In this document: piece after piece, positions 1-8,835 of the stretch
How positions within the stretch are numbered: position 1 is the stretch's first letter
Layout of the letters: the number at the start of each line of letters is the position of its first letter
Source of the DNA: Claveliimonas acetigenes
Lineage (GTDB): Bacteria; Bacillota; Clostridia; Lachnospirales; Lachnospiraceae
Reading direction: 5' to 3'
DNA: 64,000 nt
NCBI RefSeq assembly: GCF_025567385.1
Contig: NZ_JAOQJU010000003.1
Coordinates: 62,001-126,000, forward strand
Program-made: the position numbers and the translations under genes
The notes under the pieces: model-generated
Seen by the model: only the letters and a program-made list of their open reading frames with translations
Database searches by the model: none
Told to the model about the DNA's origin: nothing

Positions 1-403
1 TGCGGTTCCAATTCTGACGCTCCAGCTCCTGTTTAAACGGAATCTCCAAAATATTCAGGTCATTGGAAATCTTCTGCAGGCTGCAGTTCCCGCTTCTCGG
101 ACAGGTCACACACTGGCAGTCATGCTGGGATAAGATCAATTCCACCGTTGTCCTTCTGTGCTTACGCACTTTCGGGCTGTTGGTATAAATTACCATTCCT
201 TCTTCCGCCACATTATTACAAGAAGTAATCAACTTCTCTTTTCCTTCCAGCTCCACCACGCACACACGACAGGCCGCGATTTCATTAATCCCTTTCAGAT
301 AGCAAAGCTTGGGAATCGGAATTCCATTTGCTTTGGCGGCTTCCATAATCGTGGTATTTTCGCTTACCGAAATCTGTTTTCCATCAATCGTAATATTTAC
401 CAT
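1..403 (-). CDS. [FeFe]-hydrogenase, N-terminal part (runs off the left edge)
   Basis: Only the first 134 codons are in the window. They show a plant-type [2Fe-2S] ferredoxin domain with the Cys pattern C-YLKGINEIAAC-RVC...C (about residues 33-60), followed by a His/Cys motif (HDCQCVTCPRSGNC) that binds an extra [4Fe-4S] cluster. This order is typical of [FeFe]-hydrogenase HydA and also of NuoG and some formate dehydrogenases; the H-cluster domain that would decide lies outside. The ATG at 403 has GGAGG about 12 bases upstream and overlaps the stop of the preceding gene by 7 bases, so the two are translationally coupled. Pairing with a NuoF/GltD-like partner favours a cytoplasmic NAD(P)H-linked hydrogenase that disposes of fermentation electrons. 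Confidence 0.72.
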   Translation of the reverse strand, partial: MVNITIDGKQISVSENTTIMEAAKANGIPIPKLCYLKGINEIAACRVCVVELEGKEKLITSCNNVAEEGMVIYTNSPKVRKHRRTTVELILSQHDCQCVTCPRSGNCSLQKISNDLNILEIPFKQELERQNWNR

Positions 404-2229
404 AATTTTTCTCTGCCTCCTTTAAATATTCCGTATCCAAAGTGATCGCAGCGCAGGCATCTGGATGCCTCCTGCTTTGCCTCTTTCTCTGTCATACAAT
501 TTTCTACCCCTTCAAAGTCGCATATCCTCTCACAGGCTTCTCTTTCTGTCAGATTCACACGTCCGCAAGGAGTCCTGTCATCCAAATTAGCTTTCGGAAT
601 TTCCACGTCGCAGGAAATCTCATGGTGATATCCCAAATATTCATCTATATTGGCAGCTACTACCTTAGCCGCTGCAATTGCCTTAATTACAGATGCCGGA
701 CCGCTTGCGCAGTCTCCGCCTGCAAATACTCCCGGCATGTTTTCAAATGTACCACTGCTTTTTGTCAGAATTTTACCGCGGGATACCGGAATACCCGCCT
801 CTTCAAAATGGCGTGTCTCAATATTCTGCCCGATTGCCACCACCAGAATATCACACGGAATATACACATCCTCTTCTCCGGTAGGCTTGATGCTTGCACG
901 TCCATCTTTAATCGCACTTACCATCTGTGGAGTCACATAGATTCCTTTGATATGGTTGTTTTCATCAATATCCAGAGCCGATGGTGCCTTCAAGGTCTGC
1001 AGCTCAATGCCTTCCGCCACAGCTCCCTCGATTTCTCCCGCAAGTGCGGTCATATCTGCCACTCGCCTTCTGTATACGATGCTTACCTTCTTCGCCCCAA
1101 GACGTTTTGCTGTACGAACAGCATCCATAGACACATTACCACCGCCAATAACCGCAACTTCCTTACCGGTAAGATCCATAATCTCATTTTTCCCGACATT
1201 CCGCAGGAACTGCACTGCCGACAATACGCCATCTGCATCCTCGCCTTCCAGGCCAAGCTTCTTATCTGTGCTCGCCCCAATGGTAATCAGCACAGCATCA
1301 TACTGCTCCCGCAGCTTCTGAATGCTGATGTCCTGCCCAATCTTAAGACCGTACTTCACCTCCACGCCCGTTTTCAGAATACTGTTAATGTCCTCATCCA
1401 GACGTTCTTTGGGAAGACGGTAATTCGGGATGCCGTACCGAAGCATTCCTCCAAGCTTCGGAAGCATCTCAAACACGGTTGTTTGATGTCCCATAAGCTG
1501 CAGATAATAAGCCGCACTAAGTCCTCCGGGACCGCCTCCCAGGACAGCAACCTTTTTGCCTGTGCTCGGCGCACATGCCGGAGGTTCCACCTCACCCGCA
1601 AAATCAGCCGCCACACGCTTCAAACCACGGATATTGACAGAATCATCCACCATATTCCTGCGGCATCTCGCCTCACAGGGATGCTCACAAATAAATCCAC
1701 AGGTTGTAGGGAAGGGATTGTCCTTCCTTATCAGACGGATTGCATCGGCATATCTGCCCTCCCCAACCAGGGCAACATATCCCGGAATATCCACATGAGC
1801 CGGGCATAATGCCACACATGGCACCGGCTGATTATATGTACAAGTACAACGTCCGTTCTTGATGTGCTCGATATAATCATCCCGATATCCAACCAACCCC
1901 TTATACACCATATGGGCAGCCTCATACCCAATGGCACAATCGGCAGATTCCATAATAGAAAGTGCTGTCTCTTCCATAATATCCAGCGTCTCCATTGTCG
2001 CCTTTCCATCCAGCACATCCTTGATAAAATGGTTCAGCTGTCCCAGCCCGATTCGGCACGGGACGCATTTGCCGCAGGTCTGCGCGTGACACAGCTCCAA
2101 AAATGCACGCGCCATATCCACCGGGCATAAGCCCGGTGGACTCGACTCGATTCTCCGCTCAAGGTCTTTGTAAAGTCCCTCCATTACAATCTTAGCCCTG
2201 TTCGGAGAAGCAATTTCTAATCTACTCAT
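397..2229 (-). CDS. NuoF-type Fe-S / glutamate-synthase-small-chain-like flavoprotein (hydrogenase partner)
   Basis: A 610-residue fusion. The first ~115 residues match the NuoF C-terminal iron-sulfur region (CGKCVPCRIG and a later Cys). Then comes a Fer4_20/dihydropyrimidine-dehydrogenase-like two-cluster domain (CTCTYNQPVPC...CPAH...CGFICEHPCEARC). This is followed by two Rossmann folds for FAD (VAVLGGGPGGLSAAY) and NAD(P) (VAVIGGGNVSMDA with a YRRR basic motif). The C-terminus adds more cysteines (CERICDFEGVENC, CLRC). Such fusions pass electrons between NAD(P)H and ferredoxin-like clusters. The gene overlaps the hydrogenase start by 7 bases, so it is probably its electron-entry subunit. 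Whether the complex bifurcates electrons cannot be read from this sequence. Confidence 0.8.
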   Translation of the reverse strand: MSRLEIASPNRAKIVMEGLYKDLERRIESSPPGLCPVDMARAFLELCHAQTCGKCVPCRIGLGQLNHFIKDVLDGKATMETLDIMEETALSIMESADCAIGYEAAHMVYKGLVGYRDDYIEHIKNGRCTCTYNQPVPCVALCPAHVDIPGYVALVGEGRYADAIRLIRKDNPFPTTCGFICEHPCEARCRRNMVDDSVNIRGLKRVAADFAGEVEPPACAPSTGKKVAVLGGGPGGLSAAYYLQLMGHQTTVFEMLPKLGGMLRYGIPNYRLPKERLDEDINSILKTGVEVKYGLKIGQDISIQKLREQYDAVLITIGASTDKKLGLEGEDADGVLSAVQFLRNVGKNEIMDLTGKEVAVIGGGNVSMDAVRTAKRLGAKKVSIVYRRRVADMTALAGEIEGAVAEGIELQTLKAPSALDIDENNHIKGIYVTPQMVSAIKDGRASIKPTGEEDVYIPCDILVVAIGQNIETRHFEEAGIPVSRGKILTKSSGTFENMPGVFAGGDCASGPASVIKAIAAAKVVAANIDEYLGYHHEISCDVEIPKANLDDRTPCGRVNLTEREACERICDFEGVENCMTEKEAKQEASRCLRCDHFGYGIFKGGREKLW

Positions 2230-2279
2230 CTTTTTTACCTCTCTTTTTGAAAAATTCTGCTTCTGTATCAGGTTTATTC

Positions 2280-2288
2280 ATTATATCA
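2280..2288 (-). promoter_or_regulatory. Extended -10 promoter candidate for the flavoprotein/hydrogenase pair
   Basis: On the minus strand the sequence TGATATAAT is an extended -10 (TGnTATAAT) about 50 bases upstream of the flavoprotein start. No good -35 box is visible at 17 bases, which is usual for extended -10 promoters. Placement in the only intergenic space upstream of the pair supports it; start-site mapping is absent. Confidence 0.45.
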
Positions 2289-2358
2289 CTAAATTAACCG
2301 GATGTAATCAGATTTTCTATAAGTAGATTATTTAACAGCATAGTCATTATTTTAACAT

Positions 2359-2745
2359 TTATTTTGACTGGTAAAGTCCCCACCAATATAATGCCGGGAG
2401 CAGATAATCTAACACAACAAGAAATGTAAATGTCCCATTTACGATTCCCTGTACCGTAGATATGATCAATATTACCGTCCAAATTCCTGCAAATACAGAT
2501 GCCCATTTTGCAGACTTGCCGCTGATTCCAAAAATACCTGCACAAACGCAGCTGATACTGCTGATAACCGACAGAATCAGATTCAGCGGTGTGAACGCCT
2601 CTTCCAGGATACTCATATCCACTCCCGGGATTTCTCCCATCTGCGGAATCATCACATAGCTGATAACCGTGGATATTAATCCTAAAACACCTGCAATAAT
2701 TAAAATAACAGACACAACTTTCAGTAACATTTTGGGTTTAAACAT
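2359..2745 (-). CDS. Small four-helix membrane protein, unknown function
   Basis: 128 residues with four hydrophobic segments (about residues 8-30, 50-72, 80-98 and 104-124) and short polar loops. No family was recognised. The start has a strong AAGGAGGAAAAGAGT-ATG site. It is the last gene of the MacB-like ABC operon, 17 bases after the permease gene, which suggests an accessory membrane role in the same export or stress-response unit. That role is inferred from position only. Confidence 0.6.
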   Translation of the reverse strand: MFKPKMLLKVVSVILIIAGVLGLISTVISYVMIPQMGEIPGVDMSILEEAFTPLNLILSVISSISCVCAGIFGISGKSAKWASVFAGIWTVILIISTVQGIVNGTFTFLVVLDYLLPALYWWGLYQSK

Positions 2746-2762
2746 ACTCTTTTCCTCCTTGT

Positions 2763-3998
2763 CTATAATTGCCTTAACGCTTCTATCGGACTCATTTTAG
2801 CCGCTTTTCTGGCAGGATATATGCCAAAAACAATTCCGATTCCACATGAAAAACATGTAGTCAGGATAATTGCGGCCGGAGACAGCTTTGCTGACAAACC
2901 TCCTATCTCCAGAGCGGTCACCAGCCCGGAAATGCCCGCTCCTGCCAAAATACCTATCACCCCTCCTATCCCGGATATAATGGCTGATTCACACAAGAAC
3001 TGTGCAATAATGGATGAGGTTTTTGCTCCCAGAGCTTTACGAATCCCAATTTCTCTGGTACGTTCCGTGACGGATACCAGCATAATATTCATGACGCCTA
3101 TTCCTCCTACCAGCAGGGAAATTCCTGCCACGAAGGCAATAAACGCTGTTACTCCATCCAGAATGGTCCCCATCATATTCAGCATATCCGTTGACTGCTG
3201 CTTTGTAAATAGATTTTCTCCATCATTTAAATGCCGGGAGTTTAATATCCGGACTGCCGCTTTTGCCGCCGCGTTTTCGTCCTGTCCTTCCGCCAGATAA
3301 AGCGTAATAGCGGAAAAATTCCCCGGCTGCTCCCCCCAGTTTTCTGACACTGTATAGGGAAGCTCTAAGAATACCGGCATCTGCATTCCAAACATCTCCA
3401 TCGCTTCTTCATTTGCCGCCATTTCCTCTGCATCACCATCGCGGATGCCTTTCACACGCAGGGTCTGAATACTGTTTTCAATTTCCAGGTCAAGATCCAT
3501 GCCTATAATATCCGTCGTTCCAAAAAGGTAAAGAGCGCTCGCCTTATCCAGGACACAGTCTGGAACACCGTTTTGCACATCATCCTCTGTAAAATAAGTA
3601 CCCCTTATCACCGGCTTCTGTAAAGGATCATTTTCTTCATCCGGCGTTGTAAGCGTTACGTAAGCATCAAAACTTCCTTTTCTTGTCTCCACCTTACCAA
3701 TCACCTGTGAAATAGATACAATGCCTGTCACGCGGTCTTCTAAGCTTTCTTTTAATACCTGTATATCCTGCCACGTAATCAACTCCGTATTTGTCGTTTC
3801 TTCCAAATCCACCATCACCGTAACGCTTTTTACTTCACCAGTTGCCATCACGTCCGCTTTCAATCCATTTCCAATTGATACAATCGTAATAACCGAAGCA
3901 ATTCCGATGATGATTCCAAGCATGGTAAGAAAAGATCTTCCTTTATTCTCTTTGATATTATAAAGAGCCATTTTTATGTATTCACCAAATTGTCCCAT
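2763..3998 (-). CDS. MacB/FtsX-type ABC transporter permease
   Basis: 411 residues. One N-terminal transmembrane helix (about 20-42) follows the amphipathic segment MALYNIKENKGRSFLTMLGIIIGIASV, typical of the MacB_PCD domain. A large extracytoplasmic domain (about 45-270) comes next, then the FtsX core with three helices near residues 282-400 and the signature TERTREIGIRKALGAK. This architecture belongs to MacB/LolC-type mechanotransmission exporters, which work with an ATPase and an adaptor protein rather than as ordinary importers. Both partners are encoded immediately upstream with 4- and 19-base gaps. Substrate is unknown; peptides, antibiotics or lipoproteins are handled by related systems. 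Confidence 0.88.
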   Translation of the reverse strand: MGQFGEYIKMALYNIKENKGRSFLTMLGIIIGIASVITIVSIGNGLKADVMATGEVKSVTVMVDLEETTNTELITWQDIQVLKESLEDRVTGIVSISQVIGKVETRKGSFDAYVTLTTPDEENDPLQKPVIRGTYFTEDDVQNGVPDCVLDKASALYLFGTTDIIGMDLDLEIENSIQTLRVKGIRDGDAEEMAANEEAMEMFGMQMPVFLELPYTVSENWGEQPGNFSAITLYLAEGQDENAAAKAAVRILNSRHLNDGENLFTKQQSTDMLNMMGTILDGVTAFIAFVAGISLLVGGIGVMNIMLVSVTERTREIGIRKALGAKTSSIIAQFLCESAIISGIGGVIGILAGAGISGLVTALEIGGLSAKLSPAAIILTTCFSCGIGIVFGIYPARKAAKMSPIEALRQL

Positions 3999-4002
3999 TC
4001 TT

Positions 4003-5604
4003 CTACTCCTCAGATACCGCTTCTTCTATAATGGCAGACGCTTTCATTCCCTCTCTGATGTTATCGGAAGTATCTGACACAACTTTATCACCCTCCTGAA
4101 GTCCTTTTACAACTTCAACCTTGCTATCTGACGCAATTCCTAATTCAATTTCCTGCTTTTCTACGATCCCATCCCGAAGCACATATACAAAATCTCCATC
4201 CGCCGAAGTATTCACCACTTCAGATGGTATGCAAAGAACCATCTCCTTATCCGCAACCGCCAGTTCTACTTTAGCGCTGACTCCAATACAGATATTTTCA
4301 TCCGGATTATCAACATGGATCTCTGCACCAATAACAGGATTTCCTTTTTGATTAAGAACCGCAATTTTATTCACCGACTTTAACGTCCCCTGATAAGAAT
4401 ACTGCCCGATTTTAATATCTGCGCTGCTTCCAATCACAAGATTATCAAAATCATTGGCGGATACTTCCAGCTTTACACACACTTCTTTCGTGCTCGCCAG
4501 AGTAAATAGCTCACCTCCCTGAACGACCATGCCAGACGCATCCAGCTTCGTATCAGCAATAACTCCGTCAAATTCTGCCCTGACTCCTTCTTTTCCTTTT
4601 GCCAGCAGCTCCTCTGTGCTAAGTCCCGCAAGTTCCGCAAGATTCTCAGAAACCTGCATATTTTTCCGCTGCGCATCAGTAAGCCCGGTACTTACTCCCG
4701 TCTGGGCACTGCCCTCCGCCGATGTAAGGCTGGATTTCAAAGCTTCCAGTTCCTGCTCACCGGCCTGAATCAGTTGTGCCGTCTCAGAAGCAGAAGTATT
4801 TAACTTCCCGGAAAGTTCATTTTCCTTTCCTGCTTTTGCATTCGACAAGTCAAGATGCTCCTTTTCCAGTTCTCCCAGTAAATTCCGACAAGTATTCTTC
4901 TCTTCCTCCGAAACAGCCGTTTCTATCTTGGTCTGTACATCTATCTGGTTTTTCTCATTCTCGTTCAGCGCCTCATCAAGTTGGGCGATCTGAGACTGCA
5001 GATTGGTGATTTCCGTCTGATTCTGCTCTGCCTGTGCCGCTTCGGCTTCTGCCTGTGCATACAATTCATTCAATTCCGCCTCTTTGGCAGCAATCTGATT
5101 CTCCAGGCTCTGAACAGATGCTGCTGCTTGTTGTTCTGCCTGCGCTGCACTGGCGGCCGCTCGTTCACTCTGGGCAATTGTATCCTGATTCGAGTATCGC
5201 GCTGACTGAATATTGAGCTGGGACTGTTCATTATCCCTTTCCAGATTCGTTGTATCAAATGTCACCAGTATGTCTCCTGCCTTCACCGTACTTCCTACTT
5301 TTACATAATTGTTCTCCACCGGTGCATTTACCGGCGAATAAAAGACTTTTGTTTTTTCACTCTCCACAATTCCAGACGTATGATAAACCTGACGGATGTC
5401 TTCTCGCTGTGCTTGTGTCACATGAAGCTGTTCTTCTTCGGAAGCGCCGGCCAATTGAGAAACACCGAAGAAGAGCAGACAAATCACCGCCAGGATTGGA
5501 AGAATAACCCACCCCGGCAATTTCTTTTTTGGCTTCCTCTCTGTTATTCGTTCTTCCTTCTTATTCTTCTTATCCTCCACGGATTCTTTACTCTTTTTAA
5601 ACAT
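4003..5604 (-). CDS. HlyD/RND-type membrane-fusion adaptor of the ABC exporter
   Basis: 533 residues. A charged N-terminus is followed by one membrane anchor (about residues 29-49), a biotinyl-lipoyl half domain (YVKVGSTVKAGDILVTFDTTNLE) and a long Gln/Glu/Ala-rich coiled coil (about 125-305). The second lipoyl half (GVIADTKLDASGMVVQGGELFTL) and beta-barrel segments complete the molecule. This is the layout of MacA-like periplasmic adaptors adapted to a Gram-positive cell. It lies between the permease and ATPase genes, so it is the extracytoplasmic bridge of that exporter. The coiled coil is long for the family, suggesting reach into the wall. Confidence 0.86.
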   Translation of the reverse strand: MFKKSKESVEDKKNKKEERITERKPKKKLPGWVILPILAVICLLFFGVSQLAGASEEEQLHVTQAQREDIRQVYHTSGIVESEKTKVFYSPVNAPVENNYVKVGSTVKAGDILVTFDTTNLERDNEQSQLNIQSARYSNQDTIAQSERAAASAAQAEQQAAASVQSLENQIAAKEAELNELYAQAEAEAAQAEQNQTEITNLQSQIAQLDEALNENEKNQIDVQTKIETAVSEEEKNTCRNLLGELEKEHLDLSNAKAGKENELSGKLNTSASETAQLIQAGEQELEALKSSLTSAEGSAQTGVSTGLTDAQRKNMQVSENLAELAGLSTEELLAKGKEGVRAEFDGVIADTKLDASGMVVQGGELFTLASTKEVCVKLEVSANDFDNLVIGSSADIKIGQYSYQGTLKSVNKIAVLNQKGNPVIGAEIHVDNPDENICIGVSAKVELAVADKEMVLCIPSEVVNTSADGDFVYVLRDGIVEKQEIELGIASDSKVEVVKGLQEGDKVVSDTSDNIREGMKASAIIEEAVSEE

Positions 5605-5623
5605 TTTCTCCCTCCTCAGATAA

Positions 5624-6313
5624 CTATTCTTTATTCCGGTAATCCGCCTCTATCTTCCCGTCACTGATACGGATGACTCTTTTTGCCTGTTCCGCTATCT
5701 CCGGGTCATGAGTAATCACGATTACCGTCCTTCCCGACAAATGCAGTTTCAACAAAATCCCCATAATCTCTTTTGTGGAATTAGAATCCAGATTACCGGT
5801 CGGCTCATCAGCAAGTATAATCGATGGTTTTGCCGCAATCGCTCTCGCCACCGCCGTCCGTTGCTGCTGACCGCCGGACATCTCAGCCGGTTTATGATGC
5901 ATACGCTCGCCAAGCCCTACCATCTCCAGGGCTTCCCGCGCCATCTCCCGACGGGTCTTCCTATCCACTCCCCGGTAAATAAGAGGAAGCTCCACATTGC
6001 CTAATGCATCTATATTAGAAATCAAATTAAACCCCTGAAAAATGAAACCAATCTGCCTGTTGCGAATATCAGAAAGCTGGTTGTCATTCAAAGCAGAAAC
6101 ATCTTTTCCCTGAAGATAATATTTCCCGGAAGTAGGAACATCCAAACACCCCAGCATATTCATAAAAGTAGACTTTCCCGAACCGGAATGGCCGATAATC
6201 GCCACAAATTCTCCTTCTTCAATCGTCAGACTGATTCCATCCAAAGCATGAACCTCATTCTCTCCCGGATTGTATATCTTATACACATCTTCAATCTTAA
6301 TTAATTCACCCAT
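5624..6313 (-). CDS. ABC transporter ATP-binding protein, MacB/LolD type
   Basis: 229 residues from the ATG at 6313, chosen because a purine-rich GGGAAGGGG site precedes it. Upstream in-frame codons reach into the promoter and are unlikely to be translated. Walker A (GHSGSGKSTFMN), Q-loop (IFQGFNLI), ABC signature (MSGGQQQRTAVARA), Walker B (IILADEPTGNLDS) and the switch His (VITHDPEIA) are all present. The ADEPTGNLDS form is typical of MacB/LolD/FtsE ATPases. First gene of a four-gene operon (ATPase, adaptor, permease, small membrane protein). It probably powers export of an unidentified toxic compound or peptide. Confidence 0.9.
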   Translation of the reverse strand: MGELIKIEDVYKIYNPGENEVHALDGISLTIEEGEFVAIIGHSGSGKSTFMNMLGCLDVPTSGKYYLQGKDVSALNDNQLSDIRNRQIGFIFQGFNLISNIDALGNVELPLIYRGVDRKTRREMAREALEMVGLGERMHHKPAEMSGGQQQRTAVARAIAAKPSIILADEPTGNLDSNSTKEIMGILLKLHLSGRTVIVITHDPEIAEQAKRVIRISDGKIEADYRNKE

Positions 6314-6345
6314 CTTCCCCTTCCCTTCATTCATTTGTAACGCTA

Positions 6346-6377
6346 TATTATTGTATTGCTTAACTAGTACAATAATA
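6346..6377. promoter_or_regulatory. Operator-like inverted repeat at the ABC operon promoter
   Basis: TATTATTGTA (6346-6355) and TACAATAATA (6368-6377) form a perfect 10-bp inverted repeat with a 12-bp spacer. The right arm coincides with the -10 box of the ABC operon promoter, so a dimeric repressor bound here would block transcription. No regulator gene lies beside it. Confidence 0.6.
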
Positions 6378-6400
6378 GCACTGTTTCCATATAAAAGCAA
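6372..6400 (-). promoter_or_regulatory. Promoter of the MacB-like ABC operon
   Basis: Minus-strand TTGCTT, 17-bp spacer, TATTAT. It lies between the rplQ terminator and the ATPase gene, giving the ABC operon its own start. Confidence 0.65.
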
Positions 6401-6409
6401 GAACCGCTT

Positions 6410-6442
6410 AAAAAAAACGCACCCTGATTTCTCAGAGTGCGT
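6410..6442 (-). terminator. Intrinsic terminator after rplQ
   Basis: The stem ACGCACTCTGA / TCAGGGTGCGT on the minus strand is followed by eight T residues. It closes the S10-spc-alpha ribosomal operon 16 bases after the rplQ stop. Confidence 0.88.
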
Positions 6443-6457
6443 CACACTTAATCTCTT

Positions 6458-6994
6458 TTATACAAGCTCAATCAGAACTTCCATAGCTGCATCACCTTTA
6501 CGCTGGCCAATCTTTACAATTCTTGTATAACCACCGCTGCGGTCTGCATACTTTGGAGCAATTTCATCAAACAGTTTCGCAACAAGATCAACTTCTTTTG
6601 TATTTTTCTTTCTTCCTGCTGCTTCTGTCGGAACATCCTTTACCGGATAAAGAACTTTCAGCATCTGTCTTCTTGCATGAAGTCTGGACGGCTTATCTTT
6701 CTTAATTGTCTTGTCAACTTCGTCATATACGGTAACTTTCTTACCATCTACAACTTCTTTCACTCTCTTGCCGTCTTTGTCTTTCCGGGCAACCTTTGCT
6801 TTAACAGTAACCTCTTCATAGTTATCTTTCTCTTTTACAGCCAAGGCAATCAGACCTTCTGCAATCTTGCGGATTTCCTTTGCTTTTGCCTCAGTTGTTC
6901 TGATTTTTCCATTGTTAATCAGAGCTGTTACCTGGTTTCTTAACAATGCTTTTCTCTGGCTTGCTGTTCTGCCAAGCTTTCTATACTTTGCCAT
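6458..6994 (-). CDS. rplQ: 50S ribosomal protein L17
   Basis: 178 residues from ATG 6994; GGAGG lies 8 bases upstream, whereas the two earlier ATG codons sit on or too near it. The N-terminus (MAKYRKLGRTASQRKALLRN) and C-terminus (GGYTRIVKIGQRKGDAA...LIELV) are classic L17. The protein is about 50 residues longer than the usual bacterial L17 because of a Lys-rich insertion at about residues 64-105, between the helix ending AEGLIALAVK and the conserved SRLHARRQML. L17 sits at the polypeptide exit region of the 50S subunit. Last gene of the alpha part of the operon. Confidence 0.95.
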   Translation of the reverse strand: MAKYRKLGRTASQRKALLRNQVTALINNGKIRTTEAKAKEIRKIAEGLIALAVKEKDNYEEVTVKAKVARKDKDGKRVKEVVDGKKVTVYDEVDKTIKKDKPSRLHARRQMLKVLYPVKDVPTEAAGRKKNTKEVDLVAKLFDEIAPKYADRSGGYTRIVKIGQRKGDAAMEVLIELV

Positions 6995-7009
6995 TTTCAT
7001 ATCCTCCAT

Positions 7010-7158
7010 ATTCTAACATCTGGTTACGCATCTTCGGGCTTACTAGCCAAATGCTGCCGTCATGCATCTTCGGACTTACTGACGGCTCGTTTTCGCTACG
7101 ATTAGTGGAAGCCGCTTGAACATTAGCAGTTCAATCGGCATCGCGGACTTCGTCCGCT
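7010..7158. repeat. Gene-free spacer rplQ-rpoA with repeat-family copy
   Basis: 149 bases with no gene. It contains two near-identical segments of the form GCATCTTCGGrCTTACT (near 7028 and 7062), a TGACGGCTC...TTCGCTA segment related to the repeats in other spacers of this operon, and a small perfect hairpin GCGGAC-TTC-GTCCGC (about 7142-7156) just after the rpoA stop. Confidence 0.5.
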
Positions 7159-8118
7159 CTACTCCTCTCCCTGGCTTAGTTCTAAGCCAAGCTCTTTTAA
7201 TTTCGCCAAAACCTCTTCCAGAGATTTACGGCCAAGATTACGAACTTTCATCATATCTTCCGGAGTTCTGTTAGTCAATTCTTCAACCGTATTGATTCCC
7301 GCTCTCTTCAGGCAGTTATAAGAGCGAACAGACAATTCCAGCTCGTCAATACTCATCTCAAGCACTTTTTCTTTCTCGTCATCTTCTTTTTCAATCATTA
7401 CCTCGGCTGCCTGTGCAACTTCTGATAAATCAATGAATAATTTCAGATGCTCGCTAAGTACTTTCGCTGCCAGACTGACAGCTTCATCCGGCGCTAATGT
7501 TGCGTTTGTCCACACATCCAGCGTCAGTTTATCAAAGTCTGTGATCTGTCCAACACGTGTATTCTCTACTGTAAGGTTCACGCGCTCTACCGGAGTATAA
7601 ATAGAATCAATCGGAATCACTGCTATCGGCAATTCTTCGTTCTTGTTCTTATCGGCACTTACATAACCTCTGCCCTTCGTAATTGTAAGCTCCATATATA
7701 ACTTACTGTCAGCGCCGCCATTCAACGTAGCGATAACAGTCTCCGGATTCATAATCTCAATATCCGAATCCACCTGAATATCTGCCCCAGTCACAACACC
7801 TTCGCCTTCAAACTCAATATAAGCCGTCTTCGGTTCATCTGTATCAGACGTGTTCTTGATAGCCAGTGATTTCAGGTTCATGATGATCTCTGTAACATCT
7901 TCTTTGACACCCGGAATAGAACTGAACTCATGCAGTACTCCATCAATCTTCACCTGGCTGATCGCAGCTCCCGGAAGTGAAGAAAGCATGATTCTTCTCA
8001 GAGAATTTCCAAGTGTTGTTCCGTAGCCTCTTTCCAAAGGTTCTACAACAAATCTCCCATGTCTCTTGTCTTCTGAAATTTCAGTTATTTCTATATTTGG
8101 TTTATTAAAATCAAACAC
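7159..8118 (-). CDS. rpoA: DNA-directed RNA polymerase subunit alpha
   Basis: 319 residues. The N-terminal assembly domain (GRFVVEPLERGYGTTLGNSLRRIMLSSLPGAA) nucleates core polymerase assembly, and a linker near residue 235-250 leads to the C-terminal domain. That domain (LELSVRSYNCLKRAGINTVEEL, then GRKSLEEVLAKLKELGL) is the one that contacts UP elements and activators. Normal length for Firmicutes. Located between rpsD and rplQ as in most bacteria, so its level follows ribosome synthesis. Confidence 0.98.
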   Translation of the reverse strand: MFDFNKPNIEITEISEDKRHGRFVVEPLERGYGTTLGNSLRRIMLSSLPGAAISQVKIDGVLHEFSSIPGVKEDVTEIIMNLKSLAIKNTSDTDEPKTAYIEFEGEGVVTGADIQVDSDIEIMNPETVIATLNGGADSKLYMELTITKGRGYVSADKNKNEELPIAVIPIDSIYTPVERVNLTVENTRVGQITDFDKLTLDVWTNATLAPDEAVSLAAKVLSEHLKLFIDLSEVAQAAEVMIEKEDDEKEKVLEMSIDELELSVRSYNCLKRAGINTVEELTNRTPEDMMKVRNLGRKSLEEVLAKLKELGLELSQGEE

Positions 8119-8177
8119 TATACAGTCCCTCCTTCTGGGTTATTCGGTTTATCGAGGGTTAATTATCTAAATCTTAT

Positions 8178-8771
8178 TTATTTAGAATATAATTCGACAA
8201 TCAACATTTCATCAACAGGAACATCAATTTCGTCACGGGACGGAAGCTCTTTTACAGTACCTTTTAAGTTCTCTGCATCTACTTCAATCCATGCCGGAAC
8301 CATACGTCCGCCTGTTACTTCCAGAATGTCTTTGTATCTCTGGGAGTCTTTGCACTTCTCTTTGATTTCAATTACATCACCAGCTTTTACAAGATAAGAT
8401 GGGATATTTACCTGTTTACCATTTACAAGTACATGTTTATGGTCAACAATCTGTCTTGCCTCACGGCGTGTTCTTGCAAGTCCCATACGGAATACGACAT
8501 TGTCCAATCTTGACTCCAAAATAACCATCAGATTCGTACCTGTCATACCGTTCATCTGTTTTGCTTTTTTATAATAATTTCTGAAAGGCTTCTCTAATAC
8601 GCCATAGATAAATTTAGCTTTCTGCTTTTCACGCAGCTGAAGACCATACTCGCTCATTTTTCTATTGGCTCTTTTTAACTGTCTGTTAGATTTTTTATCA
8701 ATTCCTAAATAGACTGGGTCCATTCCAAGTGAACGACATCTTTTAAGAACCGGAACTCTATTTACTGCCAT
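8178..8771 (-). CDS. rpsD: 30S ribosomal protein S4
   Basis: 197 residues. S4 is a primary 16S rRNA binder that starts assembly of the 5' domain. The S4 RNA-binding fold (SRLDNVVFRMGLARTRREARQIVDHKHVLVNGK) occupies about residues 88-150. The N-terminus MAVNRVPVLKRCRSLGMDP lacks the four-Cys zinc motif found in some S4 proteins, so this is the zinc-free form. Cotranscribed with rpsK upstream and rpoA downstream. In Bacillus S4 represses its own mRNA; no matching leader was identified here. Confidence 0.97.
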   Translation of the reverse strand: MAVNRVPVLKRCRSLGMDPVYLGIDKKSNRQLKRANRKMSEYGLQLREKQKAKFIYGVLEKPFRNYYKKAKQMNGMTGTNLMVILESRLDNVVFRMGLARTRREARQIVDHKHVLVNGKQVNIPSYLVKAGDVIEIKEKCKDSQRYKDILEVTGGRMVPAWIEVDAENLKGTVKELPSRDEIDVPVDEMLIVELYSK

Positions 8772-8835
8772 GTTCTTTATTTCCTCCTAAAATTATTGGA
8801 TAATTATCAGCTTGCTTTCATGAAACGCTCTACGA

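Noticed and set aside
442..1809. 455-codon plus-strand frame opposite the flavoprotein gene
   Set aside because: Shadow of a clearly conserved gene; amino-acid make-up is unlike a real protein.
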